From NCBI RefSeq assembly GCF_041346945.1, contig NZ_CP166850.1:7362501-7426500 (forward strand): a stretch of DNA of 64,000 bases, written 5' to 3'. The position numbers and the translations under genes are program-made. The notes beneath the pieces were generated by a model. The model was not told the origin of the DNA. It did not search any database and was given only the letters and a program-made list of their open reading frames with translations. The stretch is from Amycolatopsis sp. cg9. GTDB taxonomy: Bacteria > Actinomycetota > Actinomycetes > Mycobacteriales > Pseudonocardiaceae. Positions 1 to 8,195 of the stretch are shown piece by piece (position 1 is the stretch's first letter; each line of letters begins with the position of its first letter).

Positions 1-674
1 ACGCCGTGCGCGTCGAAGTCCGGGAGCAGCGACTCCATCAGGGAGTAGACGGCTTCGTAGAGGGCGACGTCCACGACTTCGCCGGGCCGGGTGCCCGGCT
101 GACGTTCGCGGCGCAGCAACCCCATGAGCGCGCCGATCACCGCGTAGAGGCCCGCGACGGAGTCGGCGAGGCTGACGCCGGCACGGGTGGGTGCCTGGCC
201 GGGGTAGCCGGTGAGCGCGCGCAGGCCGCCGATCGCCTCCGCGACGCCGCCGAAGCCGGGCCGGTCGCGGTACGGGCCGGTCTGGCCGTAGCCGGAGACA
301 CGGACGACGACCAGCCGCGGGTTGAGCGCGCGCAGCTCGTCGGGGCCCAGGCCCCAGCGCTCCAGCGTGCCGGGCCGGAAGTTCTCGAGCAGGACGTCGC
401 CGCGGCCGGCCAGCGCGCGGACGATGTCCTGGCCTTCGGGGCGGCGGAGGTCGACGGTCACCGAGCGCTTGTTGCGGCCGAGGGTGCGGAAGAGCAGCGA
501 GGTGTCGCCGCCGTGCAGCCGCCAGCGCCGGAGCTCGTCGCCGGTGCCGGGGCGCTCGACCTTGACGACGTCCGCCCCGAAGTCGGCCAGCAGGCGCCCG
601 GCGGTCGGCGCGGCGATGAAGTTGCCCAGTTCGACCACCCGGAGGCCCGCCAGGGGCCCGGATTGTTCACTCAT
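1..674 (-). CDS. CaiB/BaiF family CoA-transferase (C-terminus beyond window)
   Basis: Class III CoA-transferase, which moves CoA between an acyl-CoA donor and a carboxylic acid in the cytoplasm. Reading the minus strand from the ATG at 674 gives MSEQSGPLAGLRVVELG, then APTAGRLLADFGADVVKVE, GRNKRSVTVDLR and VLLENFRPGTLERWGLG, the usual N-terminal landmarks of the CaiB/BaiF family. The frame stays open to base 1, so about 224 residues are visible of a family that normally has about 400. The conserved catalytic Asp region (around GVSLADSVAGLYA) is present. It is divergent from an IclR regulator and near an MFS carrier, which suggests a small catabolic unit for an organic acid. The substrate cannot be told from the sequence. 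Confidence 0.9.
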   Translation of the reverse strand, partial: MSEQSGPLAGLRVVELGNFIAAPTAGRLLADFGADVVKVERPGTGDELRRWRLHGGDTSLLFRTLGRNKRSVTVDLRRPEGQDIVRALAGRGDVLLENFRPGTLERWGLGPDELRALNPRLVVVRVSGYGQTGPYRDRPGFGGVAEAIGGLRALTGYPGQAPTRAGVSLADSVAGLYAVIGALMGLLRRERQPGTRPGEVVDVALYEAVYSLMESLLPDFDAHG

Positions 675-709
675 GCCCGACTCCAAACCACGATGTGAGT
701 TGCTAACCC

Positions 710-737
710 AGAATACGGGCGTGTGTCGCGGAGTCAA
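710..737 (-). promoter_or_regulatory. Sigma70-like promoter of the CoA-transferase gene
   Basis: On the minus strand TTGACT (complement of 732-737) and TATTCT (complement of 710-715) are separated by 16 bp, ending 35 bp before the ATG at 674. The match to a housekeeping promoter is good for a GC-rich genome. It sits in the 116-bp divergent spacer shared with the IclR gene, so that regulator could bind here. No clear IclR palindrome is visible. Confidence 0.5.
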
Positions 738-790
738 CGGGGGCGAGCGTCGCTAGACTGTGCGGCACACCACGGGCACGGGGCGGGGCG

Positions 791-1591
791 ATGGCAGAGG
801 AAGAGCGCAGCGGCGGCGGGACCACGCCGGTGCTGGTGCTGCGCAAGTTCAAGCAGATCCTCGAGTCGTTCACGATCGACGACCCGGAGCTGACGCTGCA
901 GCAGATCACCCGGTCCACCGGCCTGCCGGCGAGCACCTGCCAGCGGCTGGTGCACAACCTGGTGCGCGAGGGGTTCCTCGACCGCTACGACGACACCTAC
1001 CGCGTCGGCCTCGGCCTGGTCCGCTGGGCGGCGCCGGGCACGTTCGGCCTGGACCTGGTCCGGCTGACCCGGCCGGTGCTGCAGCAGCTGCGCGACGAAA
1101 CGGGCGAGACGGCCTGCCTGTACGTCCGCGACGGCGCCTACCGCACGGTGATCTCCCTGGCGGAATCCCGGCACCCGGTGGTCCGGCTGTTCGTGGTCGG
1201 CATGGTGATGCCCCTGCACGCGGGTTCGGCCGGCAAGGTCTTCCTGGCCTGGGACAAGCTCGCGATCAAGGACGCGATCGGCCACGGCCTGGCGCGGTTC
1301 ACCCCGCGCACGGTGGTGGACATCGACCTGCTGACCGAGCAGCTCGACCAGATCCGGTCGACGGGCTACGCGGTGAGCTTCGAGGAACGCGACCTGGGAG
1401 CGGCCTCGCTGAGCGCCCCGGTGTTCGGCCTGAACGGAGAAGTCAGCGCGGCCATCGGCATCGGCGCCCCGACCCAGCGCATGACGGCGGCCGACGTACC
1501 CCGCCTGGCCCCGGTCGTGGTGGAGGCGGCGAGGCGAGCCTCGGAGCGGCTCGGGTATCGGCCGGGTGTGGAGCAGGTCGCCGCACTCTGA
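791..1591 (+). CDS. IclR family transcriptional regulator
   Basis: A 266-residue cytoplasmic regulator. An N-terminal winged helix-turn-helix (about residues 15-75; QQITRSTGLPASTCQRLVHNL is the recognition region) is followed by an IclR effector-binding domain (about 85-260). That domain includes the stretch MVMPLHAGSAGKVFLAW, typical of the family's ligand pocket. The ATG at 791 follows a GGGGCGGGGCG leader. The gene is divergent from the CoA-transferase and upstream of an MFS transporter, so the simplest reading is local control of uptake and CoA-activation of an organic acid. That role is inferred from position only. Confidence 0.9.
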   Translation: MAEEERSGGGTTPVLVLRKFKQILESFTIDDPELTLQQITRSTGLPASTCQRLVHNLVREGFLDRYDDTYRVGLGLVRWAAPGTFGLDLVRLTRPVLQQLRDETGETACLYVRDGAYRTVISLAESRHPVVRLFVVGMVMPLHAGSAGKVFLAWDKLAIKDAIGHGLARFTPRTVVDIDLLTEQLDQIRSTGYAVSFEERDLGAASLSAPVFGLNGEVSAAIGIGAPTQRMTAADVPRLAPVVVEAARRASERLGYRPGVEQVAAL

Positions 1592-1980
1592 CCAGGCCGG
1601 CTGGGGCTGGTCTGCCGGCTTGGCTGCCTGGGCGCAGCTGACCGAACCTGCCCGGCTGTCTCGCGGGCCGGCTTCGCTGAGGTGATCAGCCGGCCGCGCC
1701 GGCGAGCTGCCTGGACCGGGCGAGGCTGCCGGCCCCGTCGGCCGGGCCGCTCAGCCTTGTCGGCCGCACCTCCGGCGCGCCAGGCCTTGTCGGCTGAGCT
1801 ACCGGCCTGGCCCGCCGATACCTCCTCCCCGTCCCTCGTGTCCGGATCCTGGTGCCGACCTGCGATCCGGCGCGGGCTGACACATCCTGTCCCCGTCCCG
1901 TGAGTCCTTGACTAGGCCCCTCCCTCCGTCACATTATGAGTCCGCCAACCACATAGTGGCGAAGTCAAAGGAGACGACGG
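1592..1980. other. Gene-free spacer with degenerate GCCGGC-rich repeats
   Basis: This 389-bp stretch between the IclR and MFS genes holds no convincing coding frame. The first 250 bp are made of degenerate GCCGGC/CTGCCGGC motifs and look like decayed low-complexity sequence. An inverted repeat, GACCAG (1590-1595) with CTGGTC (1607-1612), overlaps the IclR stop and could be a weak terminator. The last 80 bp carry the MFS promoter and its ribosome site. Confidence 0.5.
1908..1937 (+). promoter_or_regulatory. Promoter of the MFS transporter gene
   Basis: TTGACT (1908-1913) and CATTAT (1932-1937) are 18 bp apart, about 44 bp before the ATG. Just downstream the short palindrome CCACATAGTGG lies within the probable 5' leader and could be an operator. 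The ribosome site AAAGGAGA precedes the ATG at 1981. Confidence 0.5.
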
Positions 1981-3357
1981 ATGGCCCACATCCCCGATAC
2001 CGCGCCGGACACCGGCACGATCGCGGGCCGGCTCGACCGGCTGCCCATCACCCGCACCCACCGGCGGGCCACCGTCGCCGTCGGGCTCGGGCTGTTCTTC
2101 GACTTCTACGAGGTCTTCCTGACCGGCGTGCTCAGCTCGGTGCTCGTCGAAGAGTTCGACCTCACCAAAGCCGAACTCCCGCCGCTGCTCGCCTCGACCT
2201 TCGTCGGCATGTTCTTCGGCGCCCTGCTGCTCGGCCGGCTCGCCGACCGGTTCGGGCGGCGCGGCGCGTTCCTCGTGAACCTCGGGCTCTACTCGGTCTT
2301 CTCGCTGCTCGGCGCGTTCAGCGGCAGCGCGCTGATGCTGCTGGTCACGCGGTTCTTCGCGGGCATCGGCCTCGGCGCCGAGCCACCGCTGGCCGACACC
2401 TACCTGACCGACCTGCTGCCCGCCCGCAAGCGCGGCCGCTTCATCGCCTGGGCCTACACGCTCGCCTTCTGCGGCTTCCCGGTCGTCGGCTTCCTCGCCC
2501 GCGGCCTGACCGACCACGAAGTCCTCGGCGTCGCCGGCTGGCGCTGGCTGTTCGTGATCGGCGCGCTCGGCGCGGGCGCGGTCTTCCTGCTGCGCCGCGG
2601 CCTGCCCGAATCGCCGCGCTGGCTGGACTCCGTCGGCCGCACCGAGGAGGCCGAGCACCTGGTCGCCGGCATGGAAGCCGAAGCCCGCGGCACCACCGTC
2701 GAGACGCCGGCCCCGCGGCGCGGTGTCACCCGCAAGCGCGCCGCCGCGCCGGTGCGCGAGCTTTTCGCTCCCGCGCTGCGGCGGCGGACCTGGATGATGG
2801 TCGTCTTCCACATCCTGCAGACCCTCGGCTACTACGGCTTCGGCACGCTGGTCCCGCTCGTCCTCGCCGCCAAGGGGTACGCCGTCTCGCAGTCGCTGCT
2901 GTTCGCCGCGCTGACCTACCTCGGCTACCCGGTCGGCTCCGCGCTGTCCCTGCCGATCGTGGAACGCGTCGAGCGCAAGTACCTCGTGGTCGGGTCGGTA
3001 CTGGCGATGGCGGTGTTCGGCATCGCGTTCGGCTACGCGGGCTCGATGGCGCTGATCCTGGTGTTCGGCTTCCTCTACACCGCGACCAGCAACCTCTTCT
3101 CGAACGCCTACCACATCTACCAGGCCGAAATCTTCCCCACGGCCTTGCGCTCGACGGCGTCCAGCGGCACCTACTCGCTCTCGCGCCTGGCCAGCGGCGC
3201 GATGCCGTTCGTCCTGGTCCCGCTGCTGAACTCGAACGGCCCGACGACGCTGTTCCTGGTCGTCGCCGGCGCGCTCGTGGTGGTCGCGGCCGACATCGCG
3301 GTTCTCGGCCCGCGCACCACCGGACGGCGGCTGGAGAACGTCAACGGCGCCGCGTGA
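1981..3357 (+). CDS. MFS transporter (metabolite/sugar:H+ symporter type)
   Basis: A 458-residue inner-membrane carrier with about twelve hydrophobic segments. Family signatures are visible: the loop 2-3 motif GRLADRFGRRG (about residues 85-95) and PESPRWL after transmembrane segment 6 (about 210), with a hydrophilic central loop (about 215-265) splitting two six-helix halves. FFDFYEVFLTG in helix 1 resembles the metabolite:proton symporters for small carboxylates and aromatic acids rather than drug exporters. The strong site AAAGGAGACGACGG fixes the start. It may serve the CoA-transferase/IclR unit upstream. The substrate is unknown. The gene ends 3 bp from the convergent sigma-factor gene. 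Confidence 0.88.
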   Translation: MAHIPDTAPDTGTIAGRLDRLPITRTHRRATVAVGLGLFFDFYEVFLTGVLSSVLVEEFDLTKAELPPLLASTFVGMFFGALLLGRLADRFGRRGAFLVNLGLYSVFSLLGAFSGSALMLLVTRFFAGIGLGAEPPLADTYLTDLLPARKRGRFIAWAYTLAFCGFPVVGFLARGLTDHEVLGVAGWRWLFVIGALGAGAVFLLRRGLPESPRWLDSVGRTEEAEHLVAGMEAEARGTTVETPAPRRGVTRKRAAAPVRELFAPALRRRTWMMVVFHILQTLGYYGFGTLVPLVLAAKGYAVSQSLLFAALTYLGYPVGSALSLPIVERVERKYLVVGSVLAMAVFGIAFGYAGSMALILVFGFLYTATSNLFSNAYHIYQAEIFPTALRSTASSGTYSLSRLASGAMPFVLVPLLNSNGPTTLFLVVAGALVVVAADIAVLGPRTTGRRLENVNGAA

Positions 3358-3360
3358 TCC

Positions 3361-3975
3361 TCAAGAAGCGCGCTTCTGCCCGAGGAGGCCGCGCCGCAGG
3401 GTGGTGAGGGCCCGGTGCTGGGCGACGCGGACCGCGCCGGCGCTGGCGAGGCCGACCGCGGCGGCCGTCTCCTCCGCCGTCAGCCCGAGGATGATCCGCA
3501 GCACCAGGATTTCGCGCTGCCGCGGCGGGAGCGTGTCGAGCAGGCCGGACGACCAGTCGAGCGCGGCCGAGCGTTCGACCTCTTCGCCGGTCGGGTCGCC
3601 GCCGGTCCCGCGGTCGGTGGGCAGTTCGGCGACCGGGCTGGTGCGGTCGCGCGCCCGGCGGCGGTGGAAGTCCGAAACCTTGTGCGAGGCGATGCCGAAG
3701 ACGAACGCCAGGAAGCTGTCGGCCTCGTAGCGGTAGCCGGGCAGCGCGTTGACGATCGCGAGGAGCACGTCCTGCGCGCAGTCCTCGGCGTCGGACGAAC
3801 CGTCCTGCCAGGTGCGGAGCCGGCCGAGGCAGTAGCGGAACACCGGCGGCCGCAAGGTGCGCAGCAGTCCGGCCACGGCGGCCCGGTCGCCCCGGATCGC
3901 CGACCGGACGACGGCCGGGTCGAGGGTGAACGTCGCCGGGGGAGCGGACGCGCCCTCGGCGGAGTGCGGCGACAT
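3361..3975 (-). CDS. SigD/ShbA-like RNA polymerase sigma factor
   Basis: A 204-residue ECF-type sigma factor. Region 2 (about residues 28-95) contains RPPVFRYCLGRLRTW, DCAQDVLLAIVNALPGYR and FLAFVFGIASHKVSDFHRR. Region 4 (about 135-195) contains LPPRQREILVLRIILGLTAEE and GAVRVAQHRALTTLRR. These stretches closely match mycobacterial SigD and streptomycete ShbA as I remember them. I place the start at the ATG at 3975 because AAAGGTGAGG lies just before it; an upstream ATG (4005) would read through that site. SigD usually has an anti-sigma gene (rsdA) directly downstream, but here the downstream neighbour is the convergent MFS gene 3 bp away, so no partner is adjacent. Confidence 0.85.
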   Translation of the reverse strand: MSPHSAEGASAPPATFTLDPAVVRSAIRGDRAAVAGLLRTLRPPVFRYCLGRLRTWQDGSSDAEDCAQDVLLAIVNALPGYRYEADSFLAFVFGIASHKVSDFHRRRARDRTSPVAELPTDRGTGGDPTGEEVERSAALDWSSGLLDTLPPRQREILVLRIILGLTAEETAAAVGLASAGAVRVAQHRALTTLRRGLLGQKRAS

Positions 3976-4152
3976 CGGCCTCACCTTTCCCACACTCAGC
4001 GTCACGGATGATCACGACGCTAAGTCACTCCGCGTGGCCGCCGCACCGGCCGGGCGGCCGCTGCGGCCCGGGTCTTCCGGCCCTGGCGCGCACCGCCCGG
4101 GTGTGCCGCCGGGGTCTCGCGGCGGTGGCCGGGCCGAACGGCCCTACCGGGG

Positions 4153-4190
4153 TGCCCGGGCCACCGATCACGCTGGTGGCCGGGCATTTT
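4153..4190 (+). terminator. Terminator-like hairpin in the 5' leader of the PPOX gene
   Basis: TGCCCGGGCCACC (4153-4165) can pair with GGTGGCCGGGCA (4175-4186), with one bulged base and a 9-nt loop, and is followed directly by TTTT. It ends only 3 nt before the AGGAG site at 4194-4198 and the gene at 4214. Placed between divergent genes, it is not an ordinary end-of-gene terminator. It could be an attenuator or could mask the ribosome site. Confidence 0.5.
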
Positions 4191-4213
4191 CACAGGAGAA
4201 ACACAGGGACGCG

Positions 4214-4612
4214 ATGGTGGACGACGTGGGCTTCGGGCTCTTGCTGGACCGGCAGCAATGCCTGGCGCTGCTGCGGACGGCGAGCCTCGGCCGGGTGATC
4301 TTCACCCACCGGGCGATGCCGGCGGTCCGCCCGGTCCGCTTCACGGTCGTCGAGGACGCCGTGGTCTTCGCCGTCCCGGCCGCCAGTCCCCTCTACGCGG
4401 GCGCGCGCGACGCCGTCGTCGCGTTCGAAGCCGACGAATACGCCGACGACCTCGGGGCCGGCTGGTACGTCAGCCTGCTCGGGCGGGCCACCGAGTCCGG
4501 CGCGGTCGACATCGCCTGCCCGTGCCCCGGCCCGGTCCCGGTGGGGCACCGGTTCCTGCGGATCCCGGCCGAATCGATCAGCGGGCACCGGCTCGCCTGC
4601 CACGCCCAGTAA
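4214..4612 (+). CDS. Pyridoxamine 5'-phosphate oxidase-fold (PPOX/flavin-binding) protein
   Basis: A 132-residue cytoplasmic protein with the split-barrel PPOX-like pattern: LGRVIFTHRAMPAVRPVRFTVVEDAVVFAV near the N-terminus (given here by position, residues 22-50), then VAFEADEYADDLGAGWYVSLLGRA (about 73-96). This group binds FMN, F420 or haem in many actinobacterial relatives; which one cannot be told here. The ATG at 4214 has AGGG 5 nt upstream and a stronger AGGAG 15 nt upstream, so the exact start is slightly uncertain. Such proteins often sit with DevR/DosR-type two-component systems, and a kinase/regulator pair follows 130 bp downstream. Confidence 0.75.
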   Translation: MVDDVGFGLLLDRQQCLALLRTASLGRVIFTHRAMPAVRPVRFTVVEDAVVFAVPAASPLYAGARDAVVAFEADEYADDLGAGWYVSLLGRATESGAVDIACPCPGPVPVGHRFLRIPAESISGHRLACHAQ

Positions 4613-4743
4613 CGAACCCGCTCCGCCGATCGACCCACCGGATGGACGAACCGGATTGGGCCGACACGGGCAGTCTTCTGTGGCACCCTTGACGGCCCGG
4701 GAGTGGCCCGGGATTCGGGCGGAGCCAGCGGGGTCGACGGGAA

Positions 4744-6258
4744 GTGACGGACGAAATCAGCATGCCGGCGATCCTCGCGGCGGTGGGCGGCATCGCCCGC
4801 GAGCTCGAGCTGCCGTCGTTGCTGGAGCGGGCGGTCACGACGATGTGCGAACTGGTGGGCGCCCCGCGCGGCCGGCTGGAGCTGGCGGAGAACGGCGTCG
4901 CCCGGTACGGCGGCGAGCCCGGTGCCGGCGCGGTCGAGGTGCCGGTCCGCGCCGGGCCGCAGGAGTTCGGGACCCTGGTGGTCGAGCCCGGGGCCGGCGG
5001 GTTTACGCGGCGCGAACGGGAAGTGCTGGGCGCGCTCGCCGCGGCGACCGGGATGGCCGTCGAGAAGGCGCTGCTCGTCGACCAGATGCGCCGCCGCGAA
5101 CGCTGGCTCGAAGCCTCCTACGACGTCACCGGCGCGCTGCTCGCGGCCCAGGACCTGCACGCCACGCTCCGGCTGATCGCCGAACGCGCCCGCATCGTCG
5201 CCGGGGGAACGGCGGGCGCGATCGCGCGCCCGGCCGGGCCGGGGCAGCTGGTGTTCGACGTCGTGGAGCCCCCGGGCGACGACGCCGACCGGCTCACCGG
5301 GCTGACCGTCCCCACCGAAGGCACCGCCACCGGCGTCGCGTTCGCGACCCGCCGCCCGGTCGTCGTGCGCGACTACGGCGAGCGCGTCCAGGAAGAGCAG
5401 CGCGACCGCGCGGGGCCGATGCCGGCGATGATCAAGGACCTCGACTCGGCGATCTCGGTGCCGCTGCTGGTCGGCGAGGACACCCTCGGCGTGCTGGTGG
5501 TCGCGAAGTTCCGCGACAAGTCGCCGTTCACCGACTCCGACGTCCAGCTGGCCGAGACCTTCGCCGGGCACGCCGCGCTCGCCGTCGAGTTCTCCCGCGC
5601 GCAGGAGGCGCGGCAGCAGCTCGCGGTGTTCGAGGACCGCGACCGGATCGCCCGCGACCTGCACGACCTGGTCATCCAGCGGCTGTTCGCGACCGGACTC
5701 GGCCTCGAAGGCGTGAGCAGGCTGATCGCCGACCCGGCGGTCGCCGCGCGCGTGGCCGGGTTCGCCCAGGACCTCGACGGCACCATCCGCGAGATCCGCA
5801 ACAGCATCTTTTCGCTGCAGGCGCCCGCGCAGGCGCACGGCAGCCTCCGCGCGGAGCTGCTGCGGGTGGCGGTGGACGCCCGCGACACGCTGGGTTTCGA
5901 GCCCCGCGTCGGGTTCGACGGGCCGCTGGACGCCGCGGTGCCCGACGCGGTCCGCACCGACCTGATCGCGTCGCTGCGCGAAGCGCTGACGAACGTCGCG
6001 CGGCACGCCGGGGCGACGTCGTCGTCGGTCGACGTCACCGTGGACGGGCTGGGCCGCCGGCTGACCCTGGCCGTGCGCGACGACGGGACGGGCCCGCCGC
6101 CGGAGCGGGATCGCGTCAGCGGGCTCGCCAACCTGGCCGCGCGGGCGGCCCGGTGGGGCGGGACGTGTGTGCTGGTGGCCGCCGCCGGCGGCGGCGCCCG
6201 GCTGGAATGGACCGCCGAGCTGCCGGCGCGGGCCGGCGAGCAGGGGAGTGGACGATGA
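4744..6258 (+). CDS. GAF-domain sensor histidine kinase (NarL/DevS class)
   Basis: A 504-residue cytoplasmic kinase without membrane segments. A short GAF-like N-terminal part (about residues 1-110) precedes a full GAF domain (about 125-285), then a HisKA_3 dimerisation domain with RIARDLHDLVIQRLFATGL, phospho-acceptor His307. An HATPase domain follows (about 395-500; DDGTGPPPERD, GLANLAARA). The layout resembles DevS/DosT, but the first GAF is short and I see no obvious haem-binding His region, so the signal is unknown. The start is the GTG at 4744. The stop overlaps the regulator start as ATGA, so the two are translationally coupled. Confidence 0.9.
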   Translation: MTDEISMPAILAAVGGIARELELPSLLERAVTTMCELVGAPRGRLELAENGVARYGGEPGAGAVEVPVRAGPQEFGTLVVEPGAGGFTRREREVLGALAAATGMAVEKALLVDQMRRRERWLEASYDVTGALLAAQDLHATLRLIAERARIVAGGTAGAIARPAGPGQLVFDVVEPPGDDADRLTGLTVPTEGTATGVAFATRRPVVVRDYGERVQEEQRDRAGPMPAMIKDLDSAISVPLLVGEDTLGVLVVAKFRDKSPFTDSDVQLAETFAGHAALAVEFSRAQEARQQLAVFEDRDRIARDLHDLVIQRLFATGLGLEGVSRLIADPAVAARVAGFAQDLDGTIREIRNSIFSLQAPAQAHGSLRAELLRVAVDARDTLGFEPRVGFDGPLDAAVPDAVRTDLIASLREALTNVARHAGATSSSVDVTVDGLGRRLTLAVRDDGTGPPPERDRVSGLANLAARAARWGGTCVLVAAAGGGARLEWTAELPARAGEQGSGR

Positions 6259-6914
6259 CGATCTCGGTGTTCCTGCTCGACGACCACGAGCTGGTCCGGA
6301 CCGGGCTGAAGACCGTCTTCGAGGCCGAAGCGGACATCGAAGTGGTCGGCGAGGCGGCGACGGCGGCCGAGGCCCTGGTGCGGATCCCGCAGGCGCGCCC
6401 GGACGTCGCGATCCTCGACGTCCGGCTGCCGGACGGGCAGGGCGTCGAGGTGTGCCGCGAGATCCGGTCCACTGTGGAGCCGCCGCCCGCGTGCCTGATG
6501 CTGACGTCCTATTCGGACGACGACGCGCTGTTCGGCGCGATCATGGCGGGCGCGGCGGGCTACATGCTGAAGCAGGTCTCCGGCCGGTCCCTGATCGACG
6601 CCGTCCGCACGGTCGCCGGCGGCGGCTCGCTGCTGGACGCCACGCTCACCGCGTCGGTGATGAACAAGCTGCGCGGCGAGAACGTGGCCACCGCGGACCC
6701 GCGCTACGAGCAGCTGAGTCCCCAGGAACGCCGGGTGCTCGACCTGGTCGCGGAGGGCCTGACCAACCGCCAGATCGCCGAGCGGCTGTTCCTGGCGGAG
6801 AAGACGGTGAAGAACTACGTGTCGTCGGTGCTGCACAAGCTCGGCGTCGAGCGGCGCACGTCGGCGGCGGTCTACATGTCCGAGCGGCGCGCCGGTCCGG
6901 GACGATCGGGCTGA
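6255..6914 (+). CDS. LuxR/NarL family response regulator (DevR-like)
   Basis: A 219-residue DNA-binding regulator paired with the kinase above by a 4-nt overlap. The receiver domain (about residues 3-120) has the acidic pair in LLDDHE, phospho-acceptor Asp55 in DVAILDVRLPDG and the conserved Lys in GYMLKQ. A LuxR-type HTH (about 150-210) shows LSPQERRVLDLVAEGLTNRQ and AEKTVKNYVSSVLHKLG, very close to DevR/DosR. I looked for DosR-type boxes near the PPOX, kinase and downstream genes and found none, so the regulon is undefined. Confidence 0.92.
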   Translation: MTISVFLLDDHELVRTGLKTVFEAEADIEVVGEAATAAEALVRIPQARPDVAILDVRLPDGQGVEVCREIRSTVEPPPACLMLTSYSDDDALFGAIMAGAAGYMLKQVSGRSLIDAVRTVAGGGSLLDATLTASVMNKLRGENVATADPRYEQLSPQERRVLDLVAEGLTNRQIAERLFLAEKTVKNYVSSVLHKLGVERRTSAAVYMSERRAGPGRSG

Positions 6915-7023
6915 ATCCGGGACCGATCGGACGAAACCGGTGGGGCGTTCGACGTATCCAGCGGCCGATGCGGTACACCTGTCGGGGGACGCACAGATCG
7001 GTGTGCGCGGTGGAGGGGACGGC

Positions 7024-7461
7024 ATGTCGGGGTTGTCGAGCGGGGACTACGTCGCGCAGCAGATCCGGGCACTCGCGCAAGCGGTGCGCCGGGAAGGAGC
7101 GGGAGGGGTCGGCACGCGCAGCTTCCAGCTCGCGGAGCACCTGGCCGCGGAGGGTGGCGTCCACCGCGGCGACATCATGACCGCGACGGCGACCCTCCTG
7201 GCCATGACGGCCTGGTGCGACGGCGAAGTCGAGGCGGCGCGCCGGTTCGCGGAGCTGGCCGGCGAGAACGACGAAGACTCCCGGGAACTGGTCACCCACC
7301 TGCTGCGGCTGGAGGCCGGCGCGGACCAGGGGTGGCTGCCGCAGGAGCAGGTGGAGGCGCTGCTCGAATACGCGCGCAAGGCCCGCCGCGGGGATCTGGT
7401 GCAGCGGGTGCGGGCGATCGCGGGCGCTTCGCGCGGCGGACGGCACCGGCGGGCGGACTAG
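7024..7461 (+). CDS. Uncharacterised 145-residue helical protein
   Basis: I do not recognise the family. The protein is predicted soluble and helical, with no signal peptide and no cysteine-rich motif; the only notable segments are HRGDIMTATATLLAMTAW and an acidic stretch GENDEDSRELVTHLLRLEAG. The ATG at 7024 has a strong GGAGGGGACGGC site. Codon usage is normal for the window. It follows the response regulator by 110 bp on the same strand, so it may be a target or co-transcribed. Confidence 0.65.
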   Translation: MSGLSSGDYVAQQIRALAQAVRREGAGGVGTRSFQLAEHLAAEGGVHRGDIMTATATLLAMTAWCDGEVEAARRFAELAGENDEDSRELVTHLLRLEAGADQGWLPQEQVEALLEYARKARRGDLVQRVRAIAGASRGGRHRRAD

Positions 7462-7498
7462 GCCCGGCGGATCGTGCGGCCGCCAGGGAAGCCGCCCG

Positions 7499-8107
7499 TC
7501 AGCCGCTGACCCCGGTCAGCGCGAAGAACTCCTGCCGGGTCTTGGGTTCCTCGCGCAGCAGGCCGTGCAGCGACGAGGTGACCGTCAGCGCGCCGGTCGC
7601 CCGGACCCCGCGCAGCGACATGCACAGGTGCTCGGCTTCGATCACCACACCGACGCCCTTCGGCGAGAGGTGTTCCTGCAGCCAGTCCGCGACCTGCTTG
7701 GTCAGCCGCTCCTGCACCTGCAGGTCGCGCGCGAACAGCTCGACGACGCGGGCGAGCTTCGACAGGCCGAGGATCCGGTCGCCGGGCAGGTAACCGACGT
7801 GCGCGACGCCGCGGAAGGGCAGCATGTGGTGCTCGCACAGCGACTGCACCGGGATGCTCTTGGCCAGCACGAGTTCGTCGTAGCCCTCGTCGTTGGGGAA
7901 CGTCGTCAGCTGGAAGTCGCGCGGCCGCAGCATTTCCGCGTAGGCGTGGGCGACCCGGCGTGGCGTGTCGCCCAGGTGCACCGACGTCGGGTCCTTGCCG
8001 AGCGCCCGCAGCAGATCGGCGACCGCGCGCTCCGCCGCGTGCAGGTCGACGGCGTCGCGGTCGTGGACGACACCGAGGTGCCGCAGCGGAACGGGTTCGA
8101 CGCTCAC
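7499..8107 (-). CDS. folE: GTP cyclohydrolase I
   Basis: Converts GTP to 7,8-dihydroneopterin triphosphate, the first step of folate/pterin synthesis. The 202-residue protein carries the zinc and active-site motifs CEHHMLPF and AEHLCMSLRGV, plus HVGYLPGDRILGLSKLARVVE and QVQERLTKQVA, all diagnostic of type IA FolE. The start is the GTG at 8107 because GAAGGAGG lies 7 nt before it; an ATG at 8131 would read through that site. In actinomycetes folE usually sits beside ftsH and folP. Here it stands alone and divergent from a SufR-like regulator, so it may be a second, conditionally used copy. Confidence 0.93.
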   Translation of the reverse strand: MSVEPVPLRHLGVVHDRDAVDLHAAERAVADLLRALGKDPTSVHLGDTPRRVAHAYAEMLRPRDFQLTTFPNDEGYDELVLAKSIPVQSLCEHHMLPFRGVAHVGYLPGDRILGLSKLARVVELFARDLQVQERLTKQVADWLQEHLSPKGVGVVIEAEHLCMSLRGVRATGALTVTSSLHGLLREEPKTRQEFFALTGVSG

Positions 8108-8119
8108 GGGCGTGCCTCC

Positions 8120-8188
8120 TTCTAAAATCAATTCGAGCCGACGTTAGAAGCTCGTCCCGCTTTTCGTCAAGAGTTTTGTGTTTTAGAA
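8120..8188. promoter_or_regulatory. Inverted TTCTAAAA/TTTTAGAA pair in the folE-regulator spacer
   Basis: TTCTAAAA at 8120-8127 and TTTTAGAA at 8181-8188 form an inverted pair 61 bp apart, with a third partial copy TTAGAA at 8145-8150. This AT-rich block is out of character in such GC-rich DNA. The first element overlaps the folE ribosome site and the second lies 7 bp before the ATG of the divergent regulator. They are good candidate operators for that regulator, controlling both genes. Confidence 0.5.
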
Positions 8189-8195
8189 TGCGGCG

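Noticed and set aside
1682..1903. Short plus-strand frame in the IclR-MFS spacer
   Set aside because: It is Arg/Pro/Ala-rich with no ribosome site and lies in repetitive sequence, so it is unlikely to be a gene.
4613..4743. Search for a DosR-type box upstream of the kinase gene
   Set aside because: GGCCCGGGAGTGGCCCGGGA is a direct repeat, not the GGGACT-AGTCCC palindrome expected.
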